From the NCBI GenBank assembly GCA_031547305.1, contig JAVBSC010000055.1, positions 1 through 33,348 of the forward strand: a stretch of DNA of 33,348 bases, read 5' to 3'. Made by a program: the position numbers and the translations under genes. Of the stretch, positions 15,380-23,348 are shown in pieces (positions within the stretch are counted from its first letter, which is position 1; every line of letters starts with the position of its first letter). This DNA is from JAVBSC01 sp031547305. Its GTDB lineage: Bacteria > Desulfobacterota > Desulfovibrionia > Desulfovibrionales > Desulfovibrionaceae. The notes under the pieces were generated by a model, which was not told where the DNA came from, searched no databases, and saw nothing but the letters and a program-made list of their open reading frames with translations.

Positions 15380-17011
15380 ATGGCCTTTTCCGGCAATCTG
15401 ACTTATTCTGAATTCAGGACCATCCTTAGTAAAATCTCTAACCCCACCTTTTCCATGGCCGCCTTTTCCCTGCGCCTGCCGACAACCGGCGGGCAGTACA
15501 CCGTGGGCTTCCGGCCCGGACAGACCCTGGCCCAGGCCATCTACCTGTCCGGCTTTTTCGTCCCCCCGGCCCTGTGCTCCGGGCTGGGCCGTTGCGGCCG
15601 TTGCCGAGTGCGGTTTTTGCGGGACGCTCCGTCCCCGGATCCAAAAGAAATTCAAATCCTCAACGAGCACACCCTGGAAGCCGGCTGGCGGCTGGGCTGC
15701 CGGCGCCAGGCCGCTCCGGATCTTTTGCTCAGTCTGCCGGAAGACATCCGCCCGGCCGAAGATGCTTTGCCCGGCGTGGAACAACAGACTCCGCCCCATT
15801 TCCCCCCCCCCGTCATCGGGGGCCTGGCCGTGGATTTCGGCACCACCAGCCTGCACGCCCGGCTCTGCGGGCCGGGTTACCCCCCGGATTCCCCGCCGCG
15901 CGTGGAAATCAACCCGCAAATGGGCGCGGGCAGCGAAGTGATGTCCCGCCTGGCTTTTGCCGCAACGCCGGAAGGCGCGGACAGACTGCGCGGCCTGGCC
16001 TTGGGCGCTCTTCAACGCCTGGCCCGGCAAGCCTCTGTGCCCGCCCTGTGCCTGGCCGCCAACCCGGCCATGACTTATCTGGTTCTTGGCCTGGACTGCA
16101 GTGGCCTATCCTTTGCACCCTACCGCCTGAATTACCATGGCGGAGTTTGGGAAGCTCTGCCCGGCCTGCCGCCAGTCTGGATTGCTCCCCTGATTTCACC
16201 CTTTGTGGGCGGGGATTTAAGCGCCGGCTACGCCTCCCTGGCCTTTGCGCCGGATCGCCCGGCTCCTGAATATCCTTTCCTTCTGGCGGATCTGGGCACC
16301 AACGGCGAATTCATCCTGGCCCTTGGGCCGGATCAGGCGCTGGCCGCCAGCGTCCCCATGGGGCCGGCCCTGGAGGGCATCGGCCTGTCCCTGGGCACGG
16401 AAGCAAGGCCTGGCGCGGCCAACGCCTTTATCCTGACCCCGCTCGGCCTGGAAGCCAGGACCATTGGCAATGGTCCGGCCGTTGGCATCTGCGGGGCCGG
16501 CTACCTTTCACTGGCCGCCCGGTTGCTTAAAAGCGGCCTACTCAGCCGCCAGGGGCGCTTTGCCTACCCCAAAGCCCCGCCCGCCAACGCCCAAACCGCC
16601 CCCGGCCAGGCCGCTCCAAACCAACTACGCCTGCCAGGCCGCCTCTTTATCAGCGCCGACGACATTGAGGAAATCCTTAAGGTTAAGGCCGCCTTTGGCG
16701 CGGCCTTAACCCTGCTGCTCCGCGAAGCCGGCCTTAAAGCCGCCTCCCTGAGGCGTATCTTTCTGGCCGGCGCCCTGGGGCTGCACATCAGCCCGTCGGA
16801 TCTGGAGGAAACCGGCTTCATTCCACCAGGCCTGGGCCGCCTTGTCACCCCCCTGGGCAATTCATCCCTGGCCGGCGCGGAACTCTTCCTGACCCACCCG
16901 CCCAGCCGGGAACCGGCCAGGGCCTGGGCAAGGCGCGTCCGCACCCTGGAGCTGGCCGGCAACCAGGAATTCAGCGACATTTTTATGAGAAAGATGTATT
17001 TTGACTTTTGA
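15380..17011 (+). CDS. RACo-like protein: [2Fe-2S] ferredoxin domain plus ASKHA ATPase domain (DUF4445 type)
   Basis: A 543-residue cytosolic protein. The N-terminal ferredoxin-like domain carries Cys66-x5-Cys72-x2-Cys75 (CSGLGRCGRC) and Cys107 (RLGCRR), the plant-type [2Fe-2S] pattern. From about residue 145 there is an ASKHA-type domain with phosphate loops LAVDFGTTS and LADLGTNGEF and the C-terminal IFLAGALGLHI segment. This plan is that of the reductive activators of corrinoid proteins (RACo, RamA-related), which use ATP to drive one-electron reduction of inactive Co(II) corrinoid in methyltransferase systems. No corrinoid protein or methyltransferase gene is adjacent in this window, so the client is unknown. 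The ATG at 15455 nearer the ferredoxin domain is an alternative start. It is convergent with the MATE gene, 31 bases apart. Confidence 0.85.
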   Translation: MAFSGNLTYSEFRTILSKISNPTFSMAAFSLRLPTTGGQYTVGFRPGQTLAQAIYLSGFFVPPALCSGLGRCGRCRVRFLRDAPSPDPKEIQILNEHTLEAGWRLGCRRQAAPDLLLSLPEDIRPAEDALPGVEQQTPPHFPPPVIGGLAVDFGTTSLHARLCGPGYPPDSPPRVEINPQMGAGSEVMSRLAFAATPEGADRLRGLALGALQRLARQASVPALCLAANPAMTYLVLGLDCSGLSFAPYRLNYHGGVWEALPGLPPVWIAPLISPFVGGDLSAGYASLAFAPDRPAPEYPFLLADLGTNGEFILALGPDQALAASVPMGPALEGIGLSLGTEARPGAANAFILTPLGLEARTIGNGPAVGICGAGYLSLAARLLKSGLLSRQGRFAYPKAPPANAQTAPGQAAPNQLRLPGRLFISADDIEEILKVKAAFGAALTLLLREAGLKAASLRRIFLAGALGLHISPSDLEETGFIPPGLGRLVTPLGNSSLAGAELFLTHPPSREPARAWARRVRTLELAGNQEFSDIFMRKMYFDF

Positions 17012-17016
17012 GATAT

Positions 17017-17038
17017 GGGGACTCCGGGACGGAGCCCC
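17017..17038. terminator. Imperfect hairpin between convergent RACo-like and MATE genes
   Basis: ggggactcc-gggac-ggagcccc, an imperfect stem with one mismatch in the 31-base gap between convergent stop codons. It could end transcription from either side; no clear U-run. Confidence 0.35.
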
Positions 17039-17042
17039 CCGA

Positions 17043-18392
17043 TCAATCGGGCAAAGCCATTTTCTTCAGATACTTGTAAAGCAGGACGCTGGTTACGATA
17101 AAGGCCAGGGTATCGGCAATGGGCACGCTTATCCACACGCCGTTCACTCCCATGAAGGACGGGAAGATCAGCAGGCCCGGGATCAGGAACAGCCATTGCC
17201 GGCTCATGGACAGAAAGATTGAAACCCTGGCCCAGCCTATGGACTGGAAGAAATTGGCGATGACGATCTGAGAACCGGCCAGGGGGAAGGCGGCGGTCAT
17301 GATGCGCAGACCGTCCGTGGCCAGGGCGATCAGGGTGGCGTCCTTGGTGAACATGGCCGCGATAAGGCCGGGGAACAGCTCCGAGGCCGCGAACCCGGCC
17401 GTGGTGATGCCCGTGCCCGCTATTACGCCGTATTTCAGGGTCAGTTTCACCCGGTCCATGCGCCTGGCCCCGTAGTTATAGCCCAGAATGGGCTGCATGC
17501 CCTGGGTCAGGCCAACCACGGTCATAAAGAGCAGAATAAGGACGCGGTTCACTATTCCGTAGGCGCCTATGGCCAGGTCGCCGCCGTGCCGCTTAAGGCC
17601 GAGGTTGACGATGACCACAATCAGGCAGGCGCAGGCGTTGAGCAAAAACGGGGACAGACCTATAGAGAAGATGCTGCGCACAACCTCTTTTTTCAACCTG
17701 TAAATGCCTGGCTGAAAATGCAGGGTATTGTCCTTATTGCAAAAGTGGAACAAAACCCAGGCCAGCCCGGCGCACTGCGCGAGCACGGCGGCCAGGGCCG
17801 CCCCGCGCATGCCCAGCTCCAGGACGAAAATAAGCACAGGGGTAAGCAGGGTGCTGATGACCACGGTCATGAGCACGGAAATCATGGCCCTGTTGGGGTA
17901 GCCGCTGGCCCGCATCTGGTGGTTGAGGTTGAACATGGTGTAGGTTACGGGCAGGCCGGCCAGAAGAACCTGCATAAAATCGCGGGCGTACGGCAGGGTG
18001 TTCTCGCTTGCCCCGAAGGCGATCAGAATGGGGTCGAGAAAATAGAGCAGCGACAGGCCAAGGGCCAGGCCGTTGATCAGGCTTAGAACCAGGGCGTTGC
18101 CCAACACCCTGGCCGCGCCGGGCAGGTTTTTCTGCCCCAGGCGGATGGAAGCGACGGATGACCCGCCTATTCCCACCAGCAGACCAAAGGCAAATGTCAG
18201 GTTCATGACCGGAAAAGTGACTGCCAGGCCGGAAATGGCCATGGGACCGACCCCGTGCCCTATAAAGACGCTGGCGATGATGTTGTACAAAGAATAGGCC
18301 ACCAGGCCGGTAATGGCCGGAAAAGAGTACTTGGCCAGCAGCTTCCCTATGGGCTCGTTTTCCAGTTCGGTGGCGTCGTGTTCGTGCATCAT
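17043..18392 (-). CDS. MATE family efflux transporter
   Basis: A 449-residue inner-membrane protein with about twelve helices in two homologous halves. The N-terminal sequence (ELENEPIGKLLAKYSFPAI, then IGHGVGPMAISGLAVTFPV) is typical of the MepA-like branch of MATE cation/drug antiporters, and GMQPILGYNYGA is the second-half equivalent. MATE proteins exchange Na+ or H+ for cationic drugs or metabolites. Two adjacent ATG codons (18392 and 18389) are possible starts, neither with a strong ribosome-binding site. It lies 125 bases downstream of the polyamine-binding protein gene on the same strand, but a good terminator (18447-18486) separates them, so it is probably expressed separately. Confidence 0.92.
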   Translation of the reverse strand: MMHEHDATELENEPIGKLLAKYSFPAITGLVAYSLYNIIASVFIGHGVGPMAISGLAVTFPVMNLTFAFGLLVGIGGSSVASIRLGQKNLPGAARVLGNALVLSLINGLALGLSLLYFLDPILIAFGASENTLPYARDFMQVLLAGLPVTYTMFNLNHQMRASGYPNRAMISVLMTVVISTLLTPVLIFVLELGMRGAALAAVLAQCAGLAWVLFHFCNKDNTLHFQPGIYRLKKEVVRSIFSIGLSPFLLNACACLIVVIVNLGLKRHGGDLAIGAYGIVNRVLILLFMTVVGLTQGMQPILGYNYGARRMDRVKLTLKYGVIAGTGITTAGFAASELFPGLIAAMFTKDATLIALATDGLRIMTAAFPLAGSQIVIANFFQSIGWARVSIFLSMSRQWLFLIPGLLIFPSFMGVNGVWISVPIADTLAFIVTSVLLYKYLKKMALPD

Positions 18393-18446
18393 GATTAAAA
18401 TCCGCGCCCGGCCGCGTCAGAATCGAGGCCGAACCGTAAAACTCTC

Positions 18447-18486
18447 AAAAAATCGGGACCCGACCCGCTTGAGCAGGCCGGGGTCC
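18447..18486 (-). terminator. Rho-independent terminator of the polyamine-binding protein gene
   Basis: On the minus strand a hairpin closed by ggaccc/gggtcc (18486-18481 with 18461-18456) is followed by CGATTTTTT. It lies 30 bases after the stop at 18518. Confidence 0.7.
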
Positions 18487-18517
18487 GCGACAGAATTATT
18501 CAAGCCCCGTTTCAGCC

Positions 18518-19594
18518 TTATTCGCCCGGGATCTTGGCCGTCTTGAGCTGTTCCCAGTAGCGCTCGTACACTTCCATAGTCCGACCTATGGATGTCTGTA
18601 TCTCGCCGGCCGCGACTTTATCCGCCGGCGGCACCAGCACCGGATTGGTGCGATCTTCCGGGCTGAGCAGTTCCAGGGTTTTCAGGTTCGGGGTGGAATA
18701 GTGGTATTCCTCCACGCAACGCTTGGCCACATCCGGCCGGAGCAGATAGTTGATAAACTTGTGGGCGTTGTCCTTGTTTTCCGACTTGGCGGCTATGGTC
18801 AGGCTGTCCATCCAGATCATCACGCCCTCCTTGGGAAAAATAAACTCCAGGTCGGGGTTTTCCTCTTTGGCCACTATGGCGTCCCCGTTCCAGACCATGC
18901 CCACGGTGACTTCCTCGTTGATCAGGGCCTGCTTTATGGCGGTCACGTCAAAGACTTTTATGGACGGCCGCAGGGCCAGCAAAAATTCGTAGGCTTCCTT
19001 GATGGAGGCCTCGTCCGTGCTGTTCACCGAATGGCCGGTGGCCTTAAGGGCCATGCCAAAGGCGTCGCGCACGTCGTCGGAAAGAATGATCTTGCCCTTG
19101 AATTCCGGCTTGAGCAAATCCTTCCAGGAGAGCAGCGCATCCGGCGCAACGTGTTTGCGGTTGGCCATAAGCCCCACCATTCCCCACATGTAAGGCACGC
19201 TGTATTCATTTTTTGGATCGTAAGACTGGTGCATGAGCGAGGGATCCAGGTTGGGCAGGTTGGTCAGCTTGCTGTGGTCAAGCTTGGCCAGCAGCCCTTC
19301 CTTGCTCATGATGTCCACATAATAGGTAGAGGGCACGATAACGTCGTAAGATTTGCCGCGCAGCAGCTTGACCTTGGCGTACATGGCCTCGTTGGACTCA
19401 AAGGTGGAATAAATCACCTTGATGCCCGTTTCTTTGGTAAAATCGTCAAGCACGGACTGGGGGATGTATTCCGACCAGTTATAGACGATCACCTGCTCCT
19501 CTTTGGCCTTGGCCGCCCAGGCCGGCAGGGCCAGACAAAAAAACGCGAAGGCGAACACCAGGGCAAAGACCGGGCGACTCTTGAATTTATTCAT
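18518..19594 (-). CDS. PotD/PotF-like polyamine ABC transporter substrate-binding protein
   Basis: A 358-residue periplasmic protein with a signal peptide (about 1-28, FCLALPAWA then AKA). The mature start VIVYNWSEYIPQSVLDDFTKETGIKV is the hallmark of PotD/PotF spermidine and putrescine binding proteins. Also characteristic are YDVIVPSTYYVDIM, VPYMWGMVG and VGMVWNGDA. It delivers polyamine to an inner-membrane PotABC-type permease, but no permease or ATPase gene is next to it here, so it is an orphan binding protein that must use a transporter encoded elsewhere. The ATG at 19594 is chosen over upstream codons because GAGGG lies 5 bases before it and the signal peptide begins there. Upstream lie a promoter with a palindrome between its hexamers and a leader with terminator-like structures. 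Confidence 0.9.
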   Translation of the reverse strand: MNKFKSRPVFALVFAFAFFCLALPAWAAKAKEEQVIVYNWSEYIPQSVLDDFTKETGIKVIYSTFESNEAMYAKVKLLRGKSYDVIVPSTYYVDIMSKEGLLAKLDHSKLTNLPNLDPSLMHQSYDPKNEYSVPYMWGMVGLMANRKHVAPDALLSWKDLLKPEFKGKIILSDDVRDAFGMALKATGHSVNSTDEASIKEAYEFLLALRPSIKVFDVTAIKQALINEEVTVGMVWNGDAIVAKEENPDLEFIFPKEGVMIWMDSLTIAAKSENKDNAHKFINYLLRPDVAKRCVEEYHYSTPNLKTLELLSPEDRTNPVLVPPADKVAAGEIQTSIGRTMEVYERYWEQLKTAKIPGE

Positions 19595-19641
19595 TTTTCC
19601 CTCATTGCTGGTTATCACGCCAGGGCCAGGGGCGTCTTTTG

Positions 19642-19737
19642 AAAAAAAAGGCCCGCCTTCCACAAAAAAATCGCCGGCAAAGGGTCGGAGAAAATCGCTT
19701 CCCCGAACGCGTCCGGGGTACCCCCCGCTTTGCCGGC
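19642..19737 (-). promoter_or_regulatory. Structured leader with two terminator-like elements upstream of the polyamine-binding protein gene
   Basis: On the minus strand arms gccggcaaag (19737-19728) and ctttgccggc (19682-19673) close a large structure that is followed by GATTTTTTT (T run at 19670-19664). Within it, CCCC at its centre can pair either with the upstream GGGG (ggggtacccc) or with the downstream CGGGG, giving alternative hairpins. A second small hairpin aagg-cggg-cctt (19659-19648) is followed by eight T. Together they look like a transcription attenuator or riboswitch-type expression platform. No known riboswitch class was recognised. Confidence 0.5.
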
Positions 19738-19754
19738 AACCTCAGAGGTGTTAC

Positions 19755-19782
19755 ATTATAAGGTCATGACCTTTATTGCAAG
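19755..19782 (-). promoter_or_regulatory. Putative promoter of the polyamine-binding protein gene with palindromic operator in the spacer
   Basis: On the minus strand a perfect -10 TATAAT (19760-19755) has CTTGCA (19782-19777) 16 bases upstream, or TTGCAA one base nearer. The spacer contains a perfect 14-bp palindrome, aaggtcatgacctt (19760-19773). A dimeric repressor bound there would block RNA polymerase directly. Confidence 0.55.
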
Positions 19783-19825
19783 CGGAACAGAATGGAGCGC
19801 CAAAATTTATTCAGGCAATTTTTAC

Positions 19826-19854
19826 TTGCCCGCAGTAAAAAACAGGCGTATGGG
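19826..19854 (+). promoter_or_regulatory. Candidate promoter of rpsB-tsf
   Basis: TTGCCC (19826-19831), 17-base spacer, TATGGG (19849-19854). It would leave a leader of about 150 bases before rpsB, which includes a hairpin cccgaa/ttcggg at 19946-19966. Weak -10 match. Confidence 0.35.
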
Positions 19855-20010
19855 AATTTGTTCAACTTAATCAAGCACACCCTTTTATGTTGCCCGCCTG
19901 GCCAAAAGCGCACGGCGGCCCAACAGACGGTTCAGGTCCGGGGTGCCCGAAGGAAAGGCTTTCGGGTTGCAGGATCATGCCGGGGTGGAAGCAAAACCCA
20001 GGAGTAGTCC

Positions 20011-20811
20011 ATGCCTTACGTAAGCATGAAGCAGATGCTGGAGACCGGCGTGCATTTCGGTCACCAGACCAGGCGTTGGAATCCCAAGATGCGGCCCTAC
20101 ATCTTTGGCGCGCGCAACGGGATTCATATCATCGACCTGCAGCAAACCGTCAAACTTTACCGCACCGCCCATGACAAAGTGGCGGATACCGTGGCCAAGG
20201 GCGGGCGGGTCATTTTCATCGGCACCAAGCGCCAGGCCCAGGAGGCCGTGGCCGCGGAAGCCGGTCGCGCCGGCCAGTTCTACGTGACCAACCGCTGGAT
20301 GGGCGGCACGCTGACAAACTTTGCCACCATCCAGAAAAGCATTGACCGCATGAAGAAGCTGGAAGCCATGTTTGAAGACGGCTCGGTCCAGCGTTACCAG
20401 AAAAAAGAAATCCTCACCCTGCAGCGCGAACTGGACAAGCACAAGCTGGTCCTGGGCGGCATCCGGGACATGGAGCGCCTGCCGCACCTGGCCTTCATCA
20501 TAGACCCGCACCGCGAAGCCATCGCCGTGCAGGAATGCCGCAAGCTGGGCATTCCCATTGTGGCGGTCACGGACACCAACTGCGATCCGGATCAGATTGA
20601 CTTTATAATTCCCGGCAATGATGACGCCATCCGCGCCATAAAGCTCTTTGTCGCCCACATCGCGGACGCCTGCGTGGAAGGCGCGGCCATGCGCAAGGAC
20701 GACGGCAAGGCCGCTCCGGAAGAAGAGTTCGCCAAAGCTTCCGCGCCTTCCACGGCCATGGGCGCCGTTGCTGAACAGGCGGAAGAAAATTTTGGCGCTG
20801 ACGGCGAATAG
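20011..20811 (+). CDS. rpsB: 30S ribosomal protein S2
   Basis: A 266-residue protein with the unmistakable S2 opening MPYVSMKQMLETGVHFGHQTRRWNPKMRPYIFGARNG in overlapping blocks, then FIGTKRQAQ, NRWMGGTLTNF and PIVAVTDTNCDPDQIDF. S2 sits on the solvent side of the 30S head-body junction with S1. The C-terminal 30 residues are an acidic, variable tail. AGGAG lies 6 bases before the ATG. tsf follows 11 bases downstream, the conserved bacterial order. A 150-base leader could host autoregulation by S2 as in other bacteria. Confidence 0.98.
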   Translation: MPYVSMKQMLETGVHFGHQTRRWNPKMRPYIFGARNGIHIIDLQQTVKLYRTAHDKVADTVAKGGRVIFIGTKRQAQEAVAAEAGRAGQFYVTNRWMGGTLTNFATIQKSIDRMKKLEAMFEDGSVQRYQKKEILTLQRELDKHKLVLGGIRDMERLPHLAFIIDPHREAIAVQECRKLGIPIVAVTDTNCDPDQIDFIIPGNDDAIRAIKLFVAHIADACVEGAAMRKDDGKAAPEEEFAKASAPSTAMGAVAEQAEENFGADGE

Positions 20812-20822
20812 GAGTTTATAGC

Positions 20823-21677
20823 ATGGCAGATATTTCCGCTTCTCAGGTAAAGGAACTGCGCGACCGCACCAGCGCGGGCATGATGGACTGCAAAAAAGCC
20901 CTGCAGGAATGCGACGGCGACCTGGAAAAAGCCATTGACTGGCTGCGCCAGAAAGGCTTGTCCAAAGCGGCCAAAAAGGCCGGCCGGGCCACTTCCGAAG
21001 GTATGATCGCCCAAAGGCTGGTGCCGGACAACTCCGTTGCGGCCATTGTGGAAGTCATGTGCGAAACCGACTTTGTGGCCAGGGGCGACAAATTTAAAGA
21101 GTTCGCGAAAAACATGGCGGAAACCGTGTTCAGCAAAAAACCCGCTGACACGGCGGCCCTGAACGCCCTGGTGGGCGACGCCCTGAACGACCAGATCGCC
21201 ACCCTGGGCGAAAACATGTCTGTTGGCCGCTTCGCCCGCTGGGAAAGCCAGGGCGGCGTGGTGGGCTGCTACGTGCATGCCAACGGCAAAATAGGCGTGC
21301 TGGTGGAAATAAAAGGCCAGAAGCCGGAAACCTCCAAGGATCCGCGCCTTCTGGAGCTGGCCAGGAACATCGCCATGCAGGTGGCCGCGGCCAACCCGGC
21401 TTCTCTGGATGCTGAAAGCCTGGACCAGACCCTGGTGGAGCGGGAACGCGAAGTGTTCCGCCAGAAGACCCTGGACGAAGGCAAGCCGGCCAATATCGTG
21501 GACAAAATCGTGGAAGGCCGCATCAAGAAATATTACCAGGAAGTCTGCCTGCTGGAGCAGGCCTACATTCGCGACGACAAAGTAATCATAAAAGACCTGA
21601 TCAAAGACCAGGGCAAGCTCCTGGGCGACACGCTCACTCTGGCGCGCTACGTACGCCTGCAACTGGGCCAGGAATAA
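20823..21677 (+). CDS. tsf: Elongation factor Ts
   Basis: EF-Ts, the guanine nucleotide exchange factor for EF-Tu. The 284-residue product has the N-terminal UBA-like domain (VKELRDRTSAGMMDCKKAL, residues about 8-26), the EF-Tu-contacting TDFVAR motif near residue 80, and the core and coiled-coil parts (TLDEGKPANIVDKIVEGRIKK region near residues 220-240). AGGAG lies 8 bases before the ATG. It is co-transcribed with rpsB. An intrinsic terminator-like hairpin begins 7 bases after the stop. Confidence 0.98.
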   Translation: MADISASQVKELRDRTSAGMMDCKKALQECDGDLEKAIDWLRQKGLSKAAKKAGRATSEGMIAQRLVPDNSVAAIVEVMCETDFVARGDKFKEFAKNMAETVFSKKPADTAALNALVGDALNDQIATLGENMSVGRFARWESQGGVVGCYVHANGKIGVLVEIKGQKPETSKDPRLLELARNIAMQVAAANPASLDAESLDQTLVEREREVFRQKTLDEGKPANIVDKIVEGRIKKYYQEVCLLEQAYIRDDKVIIKDLIKDQGKLLGDTLTLARYVRLQLGQE

Positions 21678-21683
21678 AGCACG

Positions 21684-21712
21684 AACGGGGAGGCTGAGCC
21701 TCCCCGTTGTTT
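21684..21712 (+). terminator. Terminator-like hairpin after tsf
   Basis: aacggggagg-ctgag-cctccccgtt followed by GTTTA. The stem is perfect (10 bp) but the U-run is short, so read-through into the glycosyltransferase gene is possible. The hairpin ends 14 bases before that gene's ATG. Confidence 0.6.
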
Positions 21713-21721
21713 AACGCCAGC

Positions 21722-22519
21722 ATGGATACTCCGCAAAGCGATCCCCCCCCACACCCGGCGCTCACCGGCTTGGTGCTCAGCTTCAACGGCGAACGCCTGC
21801 TGGACCGCTGCCTGGCTTCCCTTGAATTTTGCCGGGAAATCCTGGTCGTGGATTGCGGCAGCACGGATAAAACCCTGGATATAGCCGTCCGGGCGGGCGC
21901 CGTAATTCTGCACCGGGACTGGACCGGCTTTGCGGACCAGTTCACTTTTGCCGCCGGCCGGGTGAATACCCCCTGGTTCTTTATTCTGGACCAGGACGAA
22001 ATCTGCCCGCCGGCCCTGGCCATGGCTATCCGTAAGGCGGTGGACGCGAACGCGGCCGAGGCTTTTTCCGTGGATAGAAGCTCCTGGTACTTTGACCGCT
22101 TCATGAAACACGGCGGCTGGTCCCCGGACCGCATCCTGCGAATTTTCAGGACCGGGCGTGTGGAATTCTGGCAGGACGCGCACATCCACTACCGGCCCCT
22201 GGGGCCGCGGGCCCATATAGACGCGCCTGGCGCGAGAATCATCCACTACCCTTACAGCGACTTCGCGCACCAGCTCAGCAAGCTGAACGCCTATGCGGAT
22301 CAAGGCGCGGCCGCTTTGCGCGCCAGGGGCAAAAAAGGCGGCGTTCTGGCCGGGGTGGGGCACGGGCTGGCCCGATTCTTCCGGCTGTATGTCCTCAAAC
22401 GAGGTTTTCTGGACGGCCGGGCGGGCTTTATAGCGGCCGCGCACGGCTCTTTTTACGCCTTTTTAAAATACGTCCGCGTTCCGGAATCCTCCTGGGGTAA
22501 ACCGTTCAGAAATGAATGA
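21722..22519 (+). CDS. Family 2 glycosyltransferase (WaaE/KdtX-like)
   Basis: A 265-residue cytosolic or membrane-associated GT-A glycosyltransferase. It shows the nucleotide-sugar fold elements VVDCGSTDKTLDIA and the DxD-type motif as LDQDE (near residue 90), and the acceptor-side block WSPDRILRIFRTG typical of LPS-core glucosyltransferases of the WaaE/KdtX type. Such enzymes add a glucose to inner-core heptose. The C-terminal half (FFRLYVLKRGFLDG) is also family-like. No clear ribosome-binding site precedes the ATG at 21722 and the terminator-like hairpin occupies the space, so expression may be low or coupled to read-through. It is inserted between tsf and pyrH, which are usually adjacent. 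Confidence 0.82.
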   Translation: MDTPQSDPPPHPALTGLVLSFNGERLLDRCLASLEFCREILVVDCGSTDKTLDIAVRAGAVILHRDWTGFADQFTFAAGRVNTPWFFILDQDEICPPALAMAIRKAVDANAAEAFSVDRSSWYFDRFMKHGGWSPDRILRIFRTGRVEFWQDAHIHYRPLGPRAHIDAPGARIIHYPYSDFAHQLSKLNAYADQGAAALRARGKKGGVLAGVGHGLARFFRLYVLKRGFLDGRAGFIAAAHGSFYAFLKYVRVPESSWGKPFRNE

Positions 22520-22532
22520 CTTTTTAGTGTGT

Positions 22533-22560
22533 TTGCCTGTTTATTATTATCTAATAAAAG
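22533..22560 (+). promoter_or_regulatory. Candidate promoter of pyrH-frr
   Basis: TTGCCT (22533-22538), a 16-base spacer and TAAAAG (22555-22560) in an AT-rich 75-base gap before pyrH. The gap is unusually AT-rich compared with its surroundings, which supports a promoter more than the weak -10 does. Confidence 0.3.
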
Positions 22561-22594
22561 ACTATAGCTTTCTGCAATCAAAATGAGGTGCTGC

Positions 22595-23311
22595 ATGGCG
22601 GAGTTGAAATATAAAAGGGTGCTTTTGAAACTGAGCGGCGAAGCCCTGGCCGGCGACCAGAAATACGGTATTGATCCCTCCACTGTGTCCGCCCTGTGCT
22701 CGGAACTGAGCCCGGTCCTGGGCAAGGGGCTGCAACTGGCCCTGGTTATAGGCGGGGGCAACATCTTCCGGGGCCTGGCAGCCTCGGCCAAAGGGCTGGA
22801 CCGCTCCGCCGCCGACTACATGGGCATGCTGGCCACGGTCATGAACGCCGTGGCCCTGCAGGACGCCCTGGAAAAACTCGGGCACGATACCAGGGTGCTT
22901 TCCGCCATAGATATGCAGGAAATCTGCGAACCGTACATCCGGCGCCGGGCCCAGCGGCACCTGGAAAAAGGCCGGGTGGTCATCTGCGCGGCCGGAACGG
23001 GCAACCCCTATTTCACCACGGATACGGCCGCGGCCCTGCGCGGCATGGACCTGAACTGCGAAGCCATCATCAAAGCCACCAAGGTGGACGGTGTGTATGA
23101 CAAAGACCCCATGAAGCATAGGGACGCTGTCAAATATTCGCGCGTTTCCTATGACGAGGCCGTGCAAAAACGCCTGGGCGTCATGGACGTGACCGCCATA
23201 ACTCTGGCTATGGAAAACAATATGCCCATCGTGGTCTGCAGCATGTTCGGCGGGGCCATTGAGCGCCTGATCCTGGGCGAGGACGTGGGTACCCTGGTCA
23301 AGTCCATGTAA
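22595..23311 (+). CDS. pyrH: Uridylate kinase (UMP kinase)
   Basis: PyrH phosphorylates UMP to UDP with ATP in the cytosol; the bacterial enzyme is a hexamer of the amino acid kinase fold. The 238-residue product has KRVLLKLSGEALAG, VIGGGNIFRG, ADYMGMLATVMNA, GTGNPYFTTDTAA and the KVDGVYDKDP motif. The ATG at 22595 is chosen over 22583 because GAGGTG lies just upstream of it and overlaps the earlier ATG. frr follows 37 bases downstream. Confidence 0.98.
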   Translation: MAELKYKRVLLKLSGEALAGDQKYGIDPSTVSALCSELSPVLGKGLQLALVIGGGNIFRGLAASAKGLDRSAADYMGMLATVMNAVALQDALEKLGHDTRVLSAIDMQEICEPYIRRRAQRHLEKGRVVICAAGTGNPYFTTDTAAALRGMDLNCEAIIKATKVDGVYDKDPMKHRDAVKYSRVSYDEAVQKRLGVMDVTAITLAMENNMPIVVCSMFGGAIERLILGEDVGTLVKSM

Positions 23312-23348
23312 ACAGCTTTTCAGAAAATCCTCACAAGGAGCCTGAATA

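Noticed and set aside
19925..19945. A tRNA T-arm-like string (ggttcaggtcc) in the rpsB leader
   Set aside because: No acceptor stem, D-arm or anticodon arm can be built around it; it is part of the leader.
20592..21662. A 356-codon minus-strand frame opposite tsf
   Set aside because: tsf is certain on the plus strand; the antisense product shows no family features.
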